A stretch of DNA of 64,000 nucleotides from Fibrobacter sp. Lineage in GTDB: Bacteria; Fibrobacterota; Fibrobacteria; Fibrobacterales; Fibrobacteraceae. The translations under genes were made by a program, and so were the position numbers. The stretch's first letter is position 1. Every line of letters begins with the position of its first letter. The stretch is from assembly GCA_024398955.1 (NCBI GenBank), contig JAKSIG010000011.1:1-64000 (forward strand). The letters run 5' to 3'. Below, in pieces: positions 17,274 to 26,508 of the stretch. The notes beneath the pieces are model-generated. The model saw nothing but the letters and a program-made list of their open reading frames with translations, had not been told where the DNA came from and did not search any database.

Positions 17274-18089
17274 TTATTCTTCTTCCCCATCTCGCCCATC
17301 TTCTCCGGACAATGCATTCCCGTTCAAAGCTACCAGGCGAATGCCTCGCAGAGTCAAGAACGGATCATACTTGTCAATAAGAGATGTGCGGCGGGCAATG
17401 GTCTTGCCCCATCCACCTGTTGCATAGACCGGAACACTTTCACAACCTAGTTCCTTCTTGATCTGACCAATCAGAATTTCCAGTTCAGCCAAAAAACCAA
17501 AAAGAAGACCAGAACGAATGGCATCGTCGGTATTATCCGCAATAACCTTTTCGGGCCATTCAATGGTCACCGGCAAAAGTCTTGCAGCCTTTTCTGTCAG
17601 GGCATCAAGGCTGGCATTAATACCCGGAATAATCACGCCACCCACAAAGGCGCCATTCTTCATAACGTCAAATGTGGTCGCAGTACCCATGTCAACGATA
17701 ATGGCATTTTCAAATCCAGCCTCGCGCATGGCAATCACATTGCAAAGGCGATCCGCACCCGCCATGGATGGATTCTGGTATTCGATTTTCAAGCCCAGGC
17801 AGTTCTTGGAATTTACCACCTGCACATGCTTTTTCAGCAAGGAATCCAGAGCCTTGATCCAGGGGCGTTCCAGGGCTGGAACCACAGTAGACAAGCCAAC
17901 GTGGGTAATTTCTTCAGTCTTTATTTTTGAAAATCCCAGAAGGCCACCCACCTTGTTCATCACTTCATCAGAAGTAGTTTCCTTGCGAGTGGTCAAACGC
18001 CAGTAATCCACCACCTTGGTTCCCTTGAAGATTCCAAGGACCGTGTGAGTGTTTCCGACGTCAACAACTAATGTTACAGAATCTTGCAT
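17274..18089 (-). CDS. coaX: Type III pantothenate kinase
   Basis: CoaX phosphorylates pantothenate, the first step of coenzyme A synthesis. The 271-residue protein has the ASKHA phosphate motif LVVDVGNTHTVLGIF at its N-terminus, the GADRLCNVIA stretch, and DMGTATTFDV with GGVIIPGI, all diagnostic of type III kinases. The start at 18089 (MQDSVTLVV) matches the family; 13 upstream codons are open. It follows nadC by 16 bases, so the two cofactor genes probably share one message. Confidence 0.95.
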   Translation of the reverse strand: MQDSVTLVVDVGNTHTVLGIFKGTKVVDYWRLTTRKETTSDEVMNKVGGLLGFSKIKTEEITHVGLSTVVPALERPWIKALDSLLKKHVQVVNSKNCLGLKIEYQNPSMAGADRLCNVIAMREAGFENAIIVDMGTATTFDVMKNGAFVGGVIIPGINASLDALTEKAARLLPVTIEWPEKVIADNTDDAIRSGLLFGFLAELEILIGQIKKELGCESVPVYATGGWGKTIARRTSLIDKYDPFLTLRGIRLVALNGNALSGEDGRDGEEE

Positions 18090-18105
18090 GGTCAAACCGC
18101 GCAAC

Positions 18106-18969
18106 TTAGATGCGCATAGAAATATCAAGAGCCTTCACGCTGTGAGTCAATGCACCCACAGAAATGAAGTCCAGGCCCAAGGTTGCAATTTCCTTGGCGC
18201 GTTCCAGAGTCATGTTGCCGGAGCCTTCCACAAGGCACTTGTCGCCACTTTCCTTGATGATTTTCAGGGCTTCGGCCATAGTTTCGTTGCTCATGTTGTC
18301 CAGCATGATAACGTCTACGCCCTTATTGAGCAGGGCGCGCAATTGGTCGAAGTTTTCCACTTCCATTTCAACCATCAGGTTCTGGGTGTTATTCTTCTTG
18401 ACAACTGCAAGAGCTTCAAGTACGCCACCTGCGGCAGCAATGTGGTTGTCCTTCACCAGCACCATGTCGAAAAGTCCCATGCGATGGTTGGAACCGCCAC
18501 CTACGCGAACAGCATACTTCTGCAAAGTTCTAAAACCGGGAACAGTCTTACGAGTATCAAGGACCTTGGTCTTGCCGCCCTTCAAGGCTTCCTGGAACGT
18601 GTGGGCAACGGTTGCCACGCCAGAGAGCTGCTGGATAAAGTTCAACAAGGTACGTTCGCCGGTCAGGAGTTCGTGGGTAGTACCATCCATTTCTGCAATC
18701 AGGTCGCCCTTCTTCACAACGTCACCGTCCTTCTTGTGGAGGGTCACGGTTGCATTTGCCTTCATTTCCTGGAACACCAGTTCAATAATGGGAAGACCGG
18801 CAAGAACGCCATCTTCCTTGGCAATAAGGCGAGCATGCTGCTTCTGGTCGGCAGGAATAGTCCACATGCTGGTCACGTCGCCGGTGCGAACGTCTTCGGC
18901 CAAGGCCAGACGAATCATGGTCAAAGCATCTTCTGTAGGAAATACCGGAGTAGAATTATCACCGTACAT
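18106..18969 (-). CDS. nadC: Nicotinate-nucleotide pyrophosphorylase (carboxylating)
   Basis: NadC, also called quinolinate phosphoribosyltransferase, makes nicotinate mononucleotide from quinolinate and PRPP in de novo NAD synthesis. The 287-residue protein contains the family signatures LAEDVRTGDVT, GERTLLNFIQQLSGVAT, DTRKTVPGFRTLQKYAVRVG, GGSNHRMGLFD and VLVKDNHI, with VEGSGNMTLERA and ISVGALTHS near the end. It is the first gene of a two-gene unit with coaX. Confidence 0.96.
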   Translation of the reverse strand: MYGDNSTPVFPTEDALTMIRLALAEDVRTGDVTSMWTIPADQKQHARLIAKEDGVLAGLPIIELVFQEMKANATVTLHKKDGDVVKKGDLIAEMDGTTHELLTGERTLLNFIQQLSGVATVAHTFQEALKGGKTKVLDTRKTVPGFRTLQKYAVRVGGGSNHRMGLFDMVLVKDNHIAAAGGVLEALAVVKKNNTQNLMVEMEVENFDQLRALLNKGVDVIMLDNMSNETMAEALKIIKESGDKCLVEGSGNMTLERAKEIATLGLDFISVGALTHSVKALDISMRI

Positions 18970-18984
18970 ATTATAACAACCTTC

Positions 18985-19066
18985 GGTTAATTATGAATTA
19001 TGAGTTATGAATTATGAGATTTATGAACGTAACTTCTTTCGACTTTCTCGTAATTCATAATTCGTA
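18985..19066. repeat. AT-rich ATGAATTATGAG repeats in both orientations
   Basis: TTATGAATTATGAGTTATGA and a following copy face an inverted copy (GTAATTCATAATTCG) 40 bases later, making a loose inverted repeat between nadC and the sugar transferase. The unit matches that at 14846-14871. Confidence 0.55.
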
Positions 19067-19082
19067 CCTTATAACTGCGTAG

Positions 19083-20534
19083 CTACTGTGCGCCCTTTCC
19101 TGTTAAAACAACATAGACTGTACGAACAAGAATCTGGAAATCCAACAAAAGGCTCATATTCTCGTAGTAATACATGTCATACTGCAACTTAATCTTCACG
19201 TCTTCGGTACTGGTATCGTAATGATGGCACACCTGAGCCCAGCCAGTAAGACCAGGCTTCATCTTCAAACGACTGATATAAAACGGAATCTGTTCACGGA
19301 GCTTGCCAATAAAAACGGCACGTTCCGGGCGAGGACCAACCATGCTCATGTCGCCCTTCAGCACACACAAGATTTGCGGCAGCTCGTCGATGCGGGTCTT
19401 GCGAAGGAATCGACCGATGCGGGTTATGCGGGGGTCATTCTTGGTAGCCCACTGGGCGCCAAACTTTTCGGCATCGGTACGCATGGTACGGAACTTATAT
19501 ACAAAGAAAGGCTTGCCATAAAGGCCGATTCGCTCCTGAGAATAGAAGACAGGGCCACGATCATCAAGCTTAATGGCAATGGCTGCCAGCATGCAAACAG
19601 GCAAAGAACAAATTCCCAGGAAGGCGCCAAAACAAATATCAATGATGCGCTTAATGCGAACCTGCCAAGGAGGCATGGTAAAGGGCAAAAGTTCCTGCAG
19701 TTCAAAACCGTAAACAAGGTTAGCCTTAAACTGTCCATGAATCACGTCATAAAGTTCGGGAACAAGGTAGATGTGAATAGGGCATTCGCAAATCCATACC
19801 AGCACACGCATAATCTCCTGAGGAGAGTTACTGTCGTGCGCAATAATGATTCCTGCAATTTTCTTGCTCTTGATCAGTTCCGGCAAGTCGGAATACTTAC
19901 CTAGAACAGGAACCCCAGCAAACTGATGTTCCATTACCTGGTAACGTTCATCTACAAAACCAACCACTCGCTGACCGCGTTCGGGAGTCTTAGCCAAGGC
20001 CTCGGCAATTTTCTTGCCAGCTTCTGTAGCACCAAGAACCAGAATGTTATTAGCACCATAACCCAATCGCAGCAAACCACGCAAGCACTGGTAAATAAAC
20101 ATTCTAACGCAAACGACCATGCTTAAAGCAAAGCCGCCATAAATAAAAATCCATGGGAAACGGGAGCCATAAATATAGCCACCGCTCAAAGGCTCATTGG
20201 AAAGAACCTTCCCAAGAAATTCCACACCAAACAGGCAGAGAATGATAATGATGATTCCAAGAACTACAGCTCGAATGACCCGTAAAATCTGGTGCGTTCT
20301 AGACTGCAACAGCCAGGAGCGATAAAGTCCGGCGCAGCAGAACAGAACAAGCCAGCCAATGTTGAGGACCAACCCCATGTGGTAGTAGTCCGCAAAAATC
20401 TTGCTCGGGTCAAATTTATCGGCAATCCAACCACTGTGAAACTGAACCCAAAACGCCAAGCCAAAGCAAAAGGAAAGCGCCACGAAATCCCCGAGGATTA
20501 CGAGATAGCGTTCCAATGTAGTAGCTCGAATCAT
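19083..20534 (-). CDS. Polyprenyl-phosphate sugar-1-phosphate transferase (WcaJ/PssY type)
   Basis: This 483-residue inner-membrane enzyme should move a sugar-1-phosphate from a nucleotide sugar to undecaprenyl phosphate, starting a surface polysaccharide unit. It has four or five N-terminal membrane segments, a central Rossmann-like nucleotide-binding region (NNILVLGATEAGKKIAEAL), one more membrane hairpin (about 285-305) and the C-terminal bacterial sugar transferase domain with KFRTMRTDAE, LRKTRIDELPQI and GDMSMVGPRPE. I chose the ATG at 20534; a TTG two codons earlier also opens the frame. It lies 71 bases after homoserine dehydrogenase on the same strand. Confidence 0.9.
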   Translation of the reverse strand: MIRATTLERYLVILGDFVALSFCFGLAFWVQFHSGWIADKFDPSKIFADYYHMGLVLNIGWLVLFCCAGLYRSWLLQSRTHQILRVIRAVVLGIIIIILCLFGVEFLGKVLSNEPLSGGYIYGSRFPWIFIYGGFALSMVVCVRMFIYQCLRGLLRLGYGANNILVLGATEAGKKIAEALAKTPERGQRVVGFVDERYQVMEHQFAGVPVLGKYSDLPELIKSKKIAGIIIAHDSNSPQEIMRVLVWICECPIHIYLVPELYDVIHGQFKANLVYGFELQELLPFTMPPWQVRIKRIIDICFGAFLGICSLPVCMLAAIAIKLDDRGPVFYSQERIGLYGKPFFVYKFRTMRTDAEKFGAQWATKNDPRITRIGRFLRKTRIDELPQILCVLKGDMSMVGPRPERAVFIGKLREQIPFYISRLKMKPGLTGWAQVCHHYDTSTEDVKIKLQYDMYYYENMSLLLDFQILVRTVYVVLTGKGAQ

Positions 20535-20605
20535 ATACAAACCAACGTATTAATTAAACAAGAGGAAGGGCTCTGCCCAAGGGCAAGCCCTTCCTAAAGC
20601 AGTTC

Positions 20606-21895
20606 TTATGCCAAGAAGCGAATAACCTGGCTCTTTTCCACGATTTCAGCGAGAGCGTCGATGGCATCCACAGCCTTCTGGGCCTTGCTGTCCTGGGTGT
20701 TTTCGGTAATGACAACCACAGAAACCTTACCCGGATCCTTGACGTTCTTCTGGATGATGGTTTCGATGGAAATGTTGTTGTCGGCAAGAATCTTGGTGAT
20801 CTTGGCGAGAACACCGCAAGCGTCACGGGAAGTGAAGCGCAGGTAGTAGCGGGCGCTGGTTTCAGAAATGGGAACCAGGGTCGCAGAATTTTCGACGTTG
20901 AACCAGCCCATGGGGAGTGCCTTGCGGGAACCGCAGTCGGTGGAGCGGGCCAGGGAAACCAGGTCGGCTACAACGGCGGAAGCGGTGGGCAGGCGGCCAG
21001 CGCCGGCACCGGTCTGCAAAGTTTCGCCCAGGTTGTCGCACTGCAGGTAGACTGCGTTCAAGACGCGGTTTACGCTGGACAGCTGGTGTTCCATGGGAAC
21101 CAGGCACGGGTGTACTCGGGCATCCACGCGGTCACCTTCGCGGCGGTAAATACCCAGGAGCTTGACGCAGCAGCCAAGTTCCTTGGCGATGGCGATATCC
21201 TGGGCGGTAATCTTGGAAATACCGGTAACGTGAATCTTTTCAAAGTCTACGCGATGGCCGCTGCAGAGAGAAGCGAGAAGAGCGGTCTTGTGAGCGGAGT
21301 CGATACCTTCGATATCGAAGGTGGGGTCAGCTTCGGCAAAACCCAGGCGCTGGGCGTCCTTCAGAACCACGTCAAAGTCCAGGCCTTCTTCAGCCATACG
21401 GGACAGGATGTAGTTACAGGTGCCGTTGATGATGCAGCTGAGGTTTTCGACGGTAGAACCCAGGAGACCTTCCTGGAGGCTACGAATAATAGGAATGCCA
21501 CCGCCAACAGCAGCTTCGAACAGAACATGCAGGCCCTTGGATGCCGCCAGGGGGAAGATTTCGTGGCCGTACTTGGCCAACAGAGCCTTGTTTGCGGTAA
21601 CCACATGCTTGCCGTTTTCGAGAGCAGCAAGAATCCACTTGCGAGGCATATTGTAGCCACCGGCAAGTTCCACCAGCACGTCGATGTCGTTGGAAGCAAT
21701 CATTTCGTCGGCATTGGTAGAAGTCTTGTAGCCCTTGGCCTTGTAAGGAGCCACTTCTTCGTCGGACTTGGCGCAAATGCAAGCCAGTTCCATTTCGACG
21801 CCGAGCTTTTCCTTATATTCGGCAATCTTCTGTTCCAAAATCTGAATAACACCGCCACCGACGGTACCTGTACCAATAAGACCAATACGCAACAT
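20606..21895 (-). CDS. hom: Homoserine dehydrogenase with ACT domain
   Basis: Hom reduces aspartate semialdehyde to homoserine on the path to threonine and methionine. The 429-residue protein opens with the NAD(P)-binding motif IGLIGTGTVGGGV, contains VTANKALLA and the substrate-binding region AAVGGGIPIIRSL, EGIDSAHKTALL, and ends with an ACT domain (from about residue 345, YYLRFTSRDACGVLAKI) for feedback control, probably by threonine. The start at 21895 (MLRIGL) fits the family; 17 upstream codons are open but lack homology. No fused aspartokinase is present. Confidence 0.95.
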   Translation of the reverse strand: MLRIGLIGTGTVGGGVIQILEQKIAEYKEKLGVEMELACICAKSDEEVAPYKAKGYKTSTNADEMIASNDIDVLVELAGGYNMPRKWILAALENGKHVVTANKALLAKYGHEIFPLAASKGLHVLFEAAVGGGIPIIRSLQEGLLGSTVENLSCIINGTCNYILSRMAEEGLDFDVVLKDAQRLGFAEADPTFDIEGIDSAHKTALLASLCSGHRVDFEKIHVTGISKITAQDIAIAKELGCCVKLLGIYRREGDRVDARVHPCLVPMEHQLSSVNRVLNAVYLQCDNLGETLQTGAGAGRLPTASAVVADLVSLARSTDCGSRKALPMGWFNVENSATLVPISETSARYYLRFTSRDACGVLAKITKILADNNISIETIIQKNVKDPGKVSVVVITENTQDSKAQKAVDAIDALAEIVEKSQVIRFLA

Positions 21896-22129
21896 AACGC
21901 GTCTCCATTTTAAAATTTTACCTTGAAAAAATAGAAAACAATCCATACATAAATTGTACCCGTTTCTGCAAAAGCGAGTCCACAGATCGAAAAAGTCGTT
22001 TCATATCTTTTGCATAAACAGTGTTTTTTACAAAAAAAGCGGGGCACACATTCAAAAAACACCCAAACTGCATTTCGCACACATGAACGATTGACAAATC
22101 GTAGCATTGTTATTTCTATATTTAAGCCT

Positions 22130-23302
22130 ATGGATCAGCAATCAGTAAATCCGGCAATCGGTTCTATTCTAGACGAGCAGAAGTTAAAGAACATCGTGTA
22201 CCCCGCACGACTCTTTAGAGCTCGCCTAAACGAGGAATTTCTCCGCGCCAACCGAACCTGCAAGCCGTTTCTCTATATCAAGATCTACGCACACCAGTAC
22301 GACTTCTTTGGCTGGGGAAGTCCCAGCCACACGGTGGAAAACACCTGGAGAATCAGTATTCTCACAATGTTCTCCCACCTTCGGTTTATCGACGTACTGG
22401 GATTCCTGCCCGATGGAAACGGTCTTGGCATTATTTTGCTGAATTCCGACCTGTCTACCCTCGAATCCATCCGCAAAGAAATCCTTCACAAGCTTAACGA
22501 TGCAGGACTTATCCAGTCCCTTCGCATTAAGCCCAAGAAGCCCATCTTTGAAGCACACCTTTACATGAATTCCCAGGAAAAAGACAACCTGGAACTTCAG
22601 AACAAGGTCGATGAATTTAACAGCGCCAACGGAAGTTTCTTCTCGTTGCAGCGTCTGAACTTAGACCACATCTGGCAGCATCCCCACAAGATTCGCTTCC
22701 GTCATGTCATCAAACGCATCGTGGACGTGGTCTGCACCAGCGCAGCTATTGTGCTGTGCTCCCCCATTCTGCTTTTCTGCGCCATTGCAGTCAAGGTCAG
22801 CGACCCCAAGGGCCCTATCATCTTTAAGCAGACACGTGTAGGCAAAAACGGCAAACTGTTTACCATGTACAAGTTCCGTAGCATGTATGCCGATGCAGAA
22901 GAACGTAAAAAAGAGCTGATGAAGCTGAACGAAACAGGCGGTAAAACCTTCAAGATGAAGAACGACCCGCGAATTTATCCGTTCGGACGCATTCTTCGCA
23001 AGTTCAGCCTCGACGAACTCCCCCAGTTCTTCAACATCATCAAGGGCGACATGTCCATCGTTGGCCCCCGCCCCCCTATTCCGTCAGAAGTGGCAGAATA
23101 CGAACCGTGGCACCGCATGCGCCTGTCCGTAACACCGGGTCTTACCTGTATTTGGCAGGTCAGCGGCCGTAGCAACATCAGTTTCGAAGGTCAGATGCGT
23201 CTAGACAACGACTACATCCGTCGCGACGGCAAGCTGGGCGACGACTTCAAGCTGATCTTCAAGACATTCAAGGTCGTGTTCAAGGGCGACGGCGCGTATT
23301 AA
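22130..23302 (+). CDS. Sugar transferase with unusual soluble N-terminal domain
   Basis: Residues 190-390 form a bacterial sugar transferase domain: one membrane hairpin (VCTSAAIVLCSPILLFCAIAV), then KFRSMYADAEERKKEL, LRKFSLDELPQF and GDMSIVGPRPP, which load a sugar phosphate onto a polyprenyl carrier. The first 185 residues are not the usual bundle of membrane helices plus Rossmann fold. They look like a soluble alpha/beta domain (YIKIYAHQYDFFGWGSP, LGIILLNSDLSTLESIRKEI) that I cannot name; a degenerate GGDEF-like or regulatory fold is only a guess. The ATG at 22130 was preferred over a frame 40 codons longer. A second sugar transferase stands nearby at 19083. Confidence 0.85.
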   Translation: MDQQSVNPAIGSILDEQKLKNIVYPARLFRARLNEEFLRANRTCKPFLYIKIYAHQYDFFGWGSPSHTVENTWRISILTMFSHLRFIDVLGFLPDGNGLGIILLNSDLSTLESIRKEILHKLNDAGLIQSLRIKPKKPIFEAHLYMNSQEKDNLELQNKVDEFNSANGSFFSLQRLNLDHIWQHPHKIRFRHVIKRIVDVVCTSAAIVLCSPILLFCAIAVKVSDPKGPIIFKQTRVGKNGKLFTMYKFRSMYADAEERKKELMKLNETGGKTFKMKNDPRIYPFGRILRKFSLDELPQFFNIIKGDMSIVGPRPPIPSEVAEYEPWHRMRLSVTPGLTCIWQVSGRSNISFEGQMRLDNDYIRRDGKLGDDFKLIFKTFKVVFKGDGAY

Positions 23303-23467
23303 GAACGCGTTGTCTCGTTCATCAAAACAAGACTTCCAGTCAAGTAACGTTCCTTCAAGATAACTGTGATAGTATTCATTTTCGTGTTAAGAAAGCCATG
23401 CTTTCTTTTGTTCACGTCTACATTTTTTAGATTACAGGCGTATGGGAAAATTTAAGGAGTAAAGTAA

Positions 23468-25606
23468 ATGATCAAGTTTATTCTGCCCGCCGCATTAGCA
23501 TCCGCCGTTGTCGCATCAGCAGCTTCGATTTCTGTCGACCCCACGGCCACTAAGCAAAGCGTTGTTGGATTTGGCGGAGGCGCAGCCTACGCACAAAGCT
23601 GGGTCAATTCCCTAGGATCTGCAGCAAAGAAGGATTTTTTTGACACCGCCTTTACCGGTCTAAACCTGAGCCTGCTCCGCGTAGCCAACTGGCAGAACAA
23701 GGACGCCGCCGACGGAAAGACAGCACAGGAACTTCGCGACGAAGATCCCGCAGTTCTGGCCTCCTTCGTAAAGGAAGCCAAAAAGCGTCAGCCAGCACTC
23801 AAGATCGAAATGTCTTCTTGGGGTGCACCCGGCGAACTGAAGAAGAGCGGCAGCGTCAACGGCAATGCAAGCTCAAAGGAAAACAACACCCTTAAGGCAT
23901 CAACATCCGACAAGTACGGCAAATACGTCTACACCGACTTCGCCAACTGGTGGAAACAATCCCTGGAAGCCTACTCCGCCATGGGCGTCAATATCGACTA
24001 CATTTCCTTGCAGAACGAGCCCGATATGAACGCCCCTTACGAAGCCACACTCTTCGAGCCCACCGAAACCGAGACCTACGCAGGTTACGCCCAGGCATTG
24101 AACGCCATGCACGACATTGTGGGCTCCATGGCAAAGGCACCCAAGATTCTTGGCCCCGAACCCCTAGGCATTGGTTACGACAATTTCCAGAAGTACGCAA
24201 AGGCTTTAGACACAACAAAGCTTGATGGTTATGACTACCATCTATATCATGCCGGTGACGACAATAACGATGCCGACGTAAACTACCTGCATCCCGAAAA
24301 TTACGAAAAGCCCATGAGCGCCATCGCTAGCAAGTACGGCAGCGACAACAAGCCCATCATCATGACCGAATTCTGCAACATGCTGGGCGAAGAACGCGAA
24401 GTCGACATGGTAGGCCTGGCTCACATCATGCAGATTGGCTTTACCCAGGGCAAGCTTAACGGCTACATTGCCTGGGAACTGTTCTGGTACGAAGGTCGTG
24501 GTCAGCTCATCGGCGTTTGTACCAATGGCTGGGGTTCCTGCTCTGCAGACAAGATTACCATCAATCCCGAATACCATGGCATGCGCCATTTCTCCAAATT
24601 TGTGAATCCGGGATCCCGCGTTATTGCGGCAACCTCCGACGACAGCGACATAAAGACCGTTGCATTCCGCAGCATCGCCTGCGACTCCGTCGCCGTCATT
24701 GCCATCAACACCAGTAATACCGCAAAAACCTTGAACGCCCCGGCAGTAACGGGTTACGCTCCTATCAGCACTGTACAGTCCGTCGAAAACGGGGTAAAGA
24801 GCAGCTCGATTACCACCAGTGTGAGCTATAGTCTCCCCGCCCGTTCCATTACCACCATCGTATACAAGAATGATGGTACCACCACACTGAGCTGCGAAGA
24901 CCGCCCTACAGTCGACCCCACTCAAGGTAACGACGGCCCTGCAGAAATCATAATCGTTGACTACGCCAACGAAACCACCGCAGGCAAGTGGAGTTCCGAT
25001 ATTACAGCAACACCCAACGACATCACTCTCGAAACCACTCCGCTGGCTGGTGTCAGCAAGTACGTAAAGGTTCCTCTGGCAGGCTGCGCCCAGGATGACT
25101 GCGGCTATCAGCACGCCATCTTCACTCTCCCCGCAGCGGCAGTTGCAAACGACGCTTTGGCCAAGTGCTCAGAACTGGTCATTACCATGCAGGGTATCGG
25201 TGGCGAGGCTTCCGTAAACATTGGCGGCGCAGGCGGATCCGAATGGGTCAACTACAAGTATGGCAACTCCGCACCCGAGGGCGCCTGGGACGAAGTCTCG
25301 ATTCCGCTTGAAAACGAAGGCGACATGGGATCCAACCAGCTTACGTTCAACAGCGACAACGCAGGCATCTACATTGCAAAGATCGTTGCCACCGGCTGCG
25401 GCACCGCATCCATCCATTCCGGCATGCGCTTTACCACAAGCGACAGCCACATGGAAGCCAAGCTCTTTGACCTGAACGGCAACCTGATCTGGAGCGGCCT
25501 TAAGGGCCAGGCCCTAAATGCTGCCGGCAACATCCGTCTCGATGTTCGCCAGGGAGCCTACATCCTGAAGACCAAGGCCGGTGCGGTCAAGGCAATCAAG
25601 AAGTAG
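23468..25606 (+). CDS. Secreted GH30 xylanase/glucuronoxylanase
   Basis: This 712-residue secreted enzyme should attack xylan. The signal peptide (MIKFILPAALASAVVASAAS) is followed by a GH30 barrel with its side beta-domain. The acid/base is probably E184 in YISLQNEPDM and the nucleophile E301 in PIIMTEFCNM. From about residue 490 a beta-rich module with four cysteines (GCAQDDCGY, CSEL, GCGTAS) suggests a carbohydrate-binding domain. The last 65 residues (AKLFDLNGNLIWSG ... GAYILKTKAG) look like a sorting-type tail, unlike those of the mannanases in sequence. TTTAAGGAG precedes the ATG. Subfamily 8 specificity for glucuronoxylan is likely but not proven. Confidence 0.9.
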   Translation: MIKFILPAALASAVVASAASISVDPTATKQSVVGFGGGAAYAQSWVNSLGSAAKKDFFDTAFTGLNLSLLRVANWQNKDAADGKTAQELRDEDPAVLASFVKEAKKRQPALKIEMSSWGAPGELKKSGSVNGNASSKENNTLKASTSDKYGKYVYTDFANWWKQSLEAYSAMGVNIDYISLQNEPDMNAPYEATLFEPTETETYAGYAQALNAMHDIVGSMAKAPKILGPEPLGIGYDNFQKYAKALDTTKLDGYDYHLYHAGDDNNDADVNYLHPENYEKPMSAIASKYGSDNKPIIMTEFCNMLGEEREVDMVGLAHIMQIGFTQGKLNGYIAWELFWYEGRGQLIGVCTNGWGSCSADKITINPEYHGMRHFSKFVNPGSRVIAATSDDSDIKTVAFRSIACDSVAVIAINTSNTAKTLNAPAVTGYAPISTVQSVENGVKSSSITTSVSYSLPARSITTIVYKNDGTTTLSCEDRPTVDPTQGNDGPAEIIIVDYANETTAGKWSSDITATPNDITLETTPLAGVSKYVKVPLAGCAQDDCGYQHAIFTLPAAAVANDALAKCSELVITMQGIGGEASVNIGGAGGSEWVNYKYGNSAPEGAWDEVSIPLENEGDMGSNQLTFNSDNAGIYIAKIVATGCGTASIHSGMRFTTSDSHMEAKLFDLNGNLIWSGLKGQALNAAGNIRLDVRQGAYILKTKAGAVKAIKK

Positions 25607-25626
25607 TTTAAGTTCACTTTTCCAAC

Positions 25627-25661
25627 AAAAAGATCGCGGGTAATTCCTGCGATCTTTTTTT
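25627..25661 (+). terminator. Terminator after the GH30 gene
   Basis: AGATCGCGGG pairs with CCTGCGATCT around a 5-base loop, followed by seven T residues. Confidence 0.85.
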
Positions 25662-25669
25662 GTTTAAGA

Positions 25670-25704
25670 AAAAAGAAAAACCGACTGCACTAAAAGCAGA
25701 CGGT
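25670..25704 (-). terminator. Terminator after the unknown gene at 25735
   Basis: On the minus strand ACCGTCTGC pairs with GCAGTCGGT (one mismatch) and is followed by a long T-rich run. Confidence 0.75.
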
Positions 25705-25734
25705 TCATCAATCTTTTAAGGCAGGATTTTAAAA

Positions 25735-26373
25735 TTAGCCTTCTTCCAAAGCTTCCTTGTATTCATCGACGGTAGCGATATATTCGTCGATCATGTCTTC
25801 CTTGGAATCCAGGTAGGAAAGAATCTGCTCGAGGTGTTCCTTCTGGAAGACCGCCTTAAGCTGACGGGAAGCATGGCCGCGGTAGCCCCATTCCTTGAGA
25901 ATTTCGTCGGTCACGACAAAGGAATCATTCATGGAAACAAAACGCATGGGACCATAGACAGCCCAGTTGTGTTCCATCTGCATGCATTCCGGTTCCTGAA
26001 GTTCAGGATTTGCCATGTAGCGCTGGATGTGGCGGGTACGCACGTCCTTGATCTTGTCGATGCGCATGTAACCCATGATCAGGTACTTGTTACGCATTTC
26101 GGAATCGCTGAGACCTTCGTAGCGGGTGCCAAAAAGGATATAGCGGCTCTTTGCCTTGAGAATTGCATTCACGGCCTTTACATTGTAGCAGCTGATCAGG
26201 CCATAGGTGCTGGTTTCGTAGTTCGGTTCAGAAAGGAAGCCCTTGCCATTTTCGTTCAACTGGTCACGCACCGGCATTTCGGACTGGTGGCTAGTTTCTA
26301 CATAAAGCAAGCTGCCAGCGGCGTTACCGCGGTAGTCCTGCCAACCATCGAGATTAATCTGTGTTTTCGGCAT
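25735..26373 (-). CDS. Unknown cytoplasmic protein
   Basis: I do not recognise this 212-residue protein. It has no signal peptide or membrane segment. It is rich in aromatic residues (SRYILFGTRYEG, YLIMGYMRIDKIKDVR, HNWAVYGPMRFV), a pattern compatible with a small beta-barrel such as a PUA/EVE-type fold, though this is only an impression. The C-terminal 40 residues are acidic and helical (DSKEDMIDEYIATVDEYKEALEEG). The ATG at 26373 (MPKTQIN) was preferred to a start five codons earlier. A terminator follows. The gap to murI (26374-26508) contains GC-rich hairpins, and this gene may be transcribed alone. Confidence 0.75.
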   Translation of the reverse strand: MPKTQINLDGWQDYRGNAAGSLLYVETSHQSEMPVRDQLNENGKGFLSEPNYETSTYGLISCYNVKAVNAILKAKSRYILFGTRYEGLSDSEMRNKYLIMGYMRIDKIKDVRTRHIQRYMANPELQEPECMQMEHNWAVYGPMRFVSMNDSFVVTDEILKEWGYRGHASRQLKAVFQKEHLEQILSYLDSKEDMIDEYIATVDEYKEALEEG

Positions 26374-26508
26374 TTTGTTACAATCCACTCACTTGGTTAG
26401 ACTTCGAGAACCCCGGACTGCGGCCCGAGGTCCCCCCTTAAATAAAACTCTTACGGGCGAGCCGCAATTACGGTTCGTCGTTTTTGTAAAAGATACTAAT
26501 TTTGTAAG

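Noticed and set aside
22091..22122. TTGACA followed by TATATT before the sugar transferase gene
   Set aside because: The spacer would be 20 bases, too long for a standard promoter; not listed as a feature.
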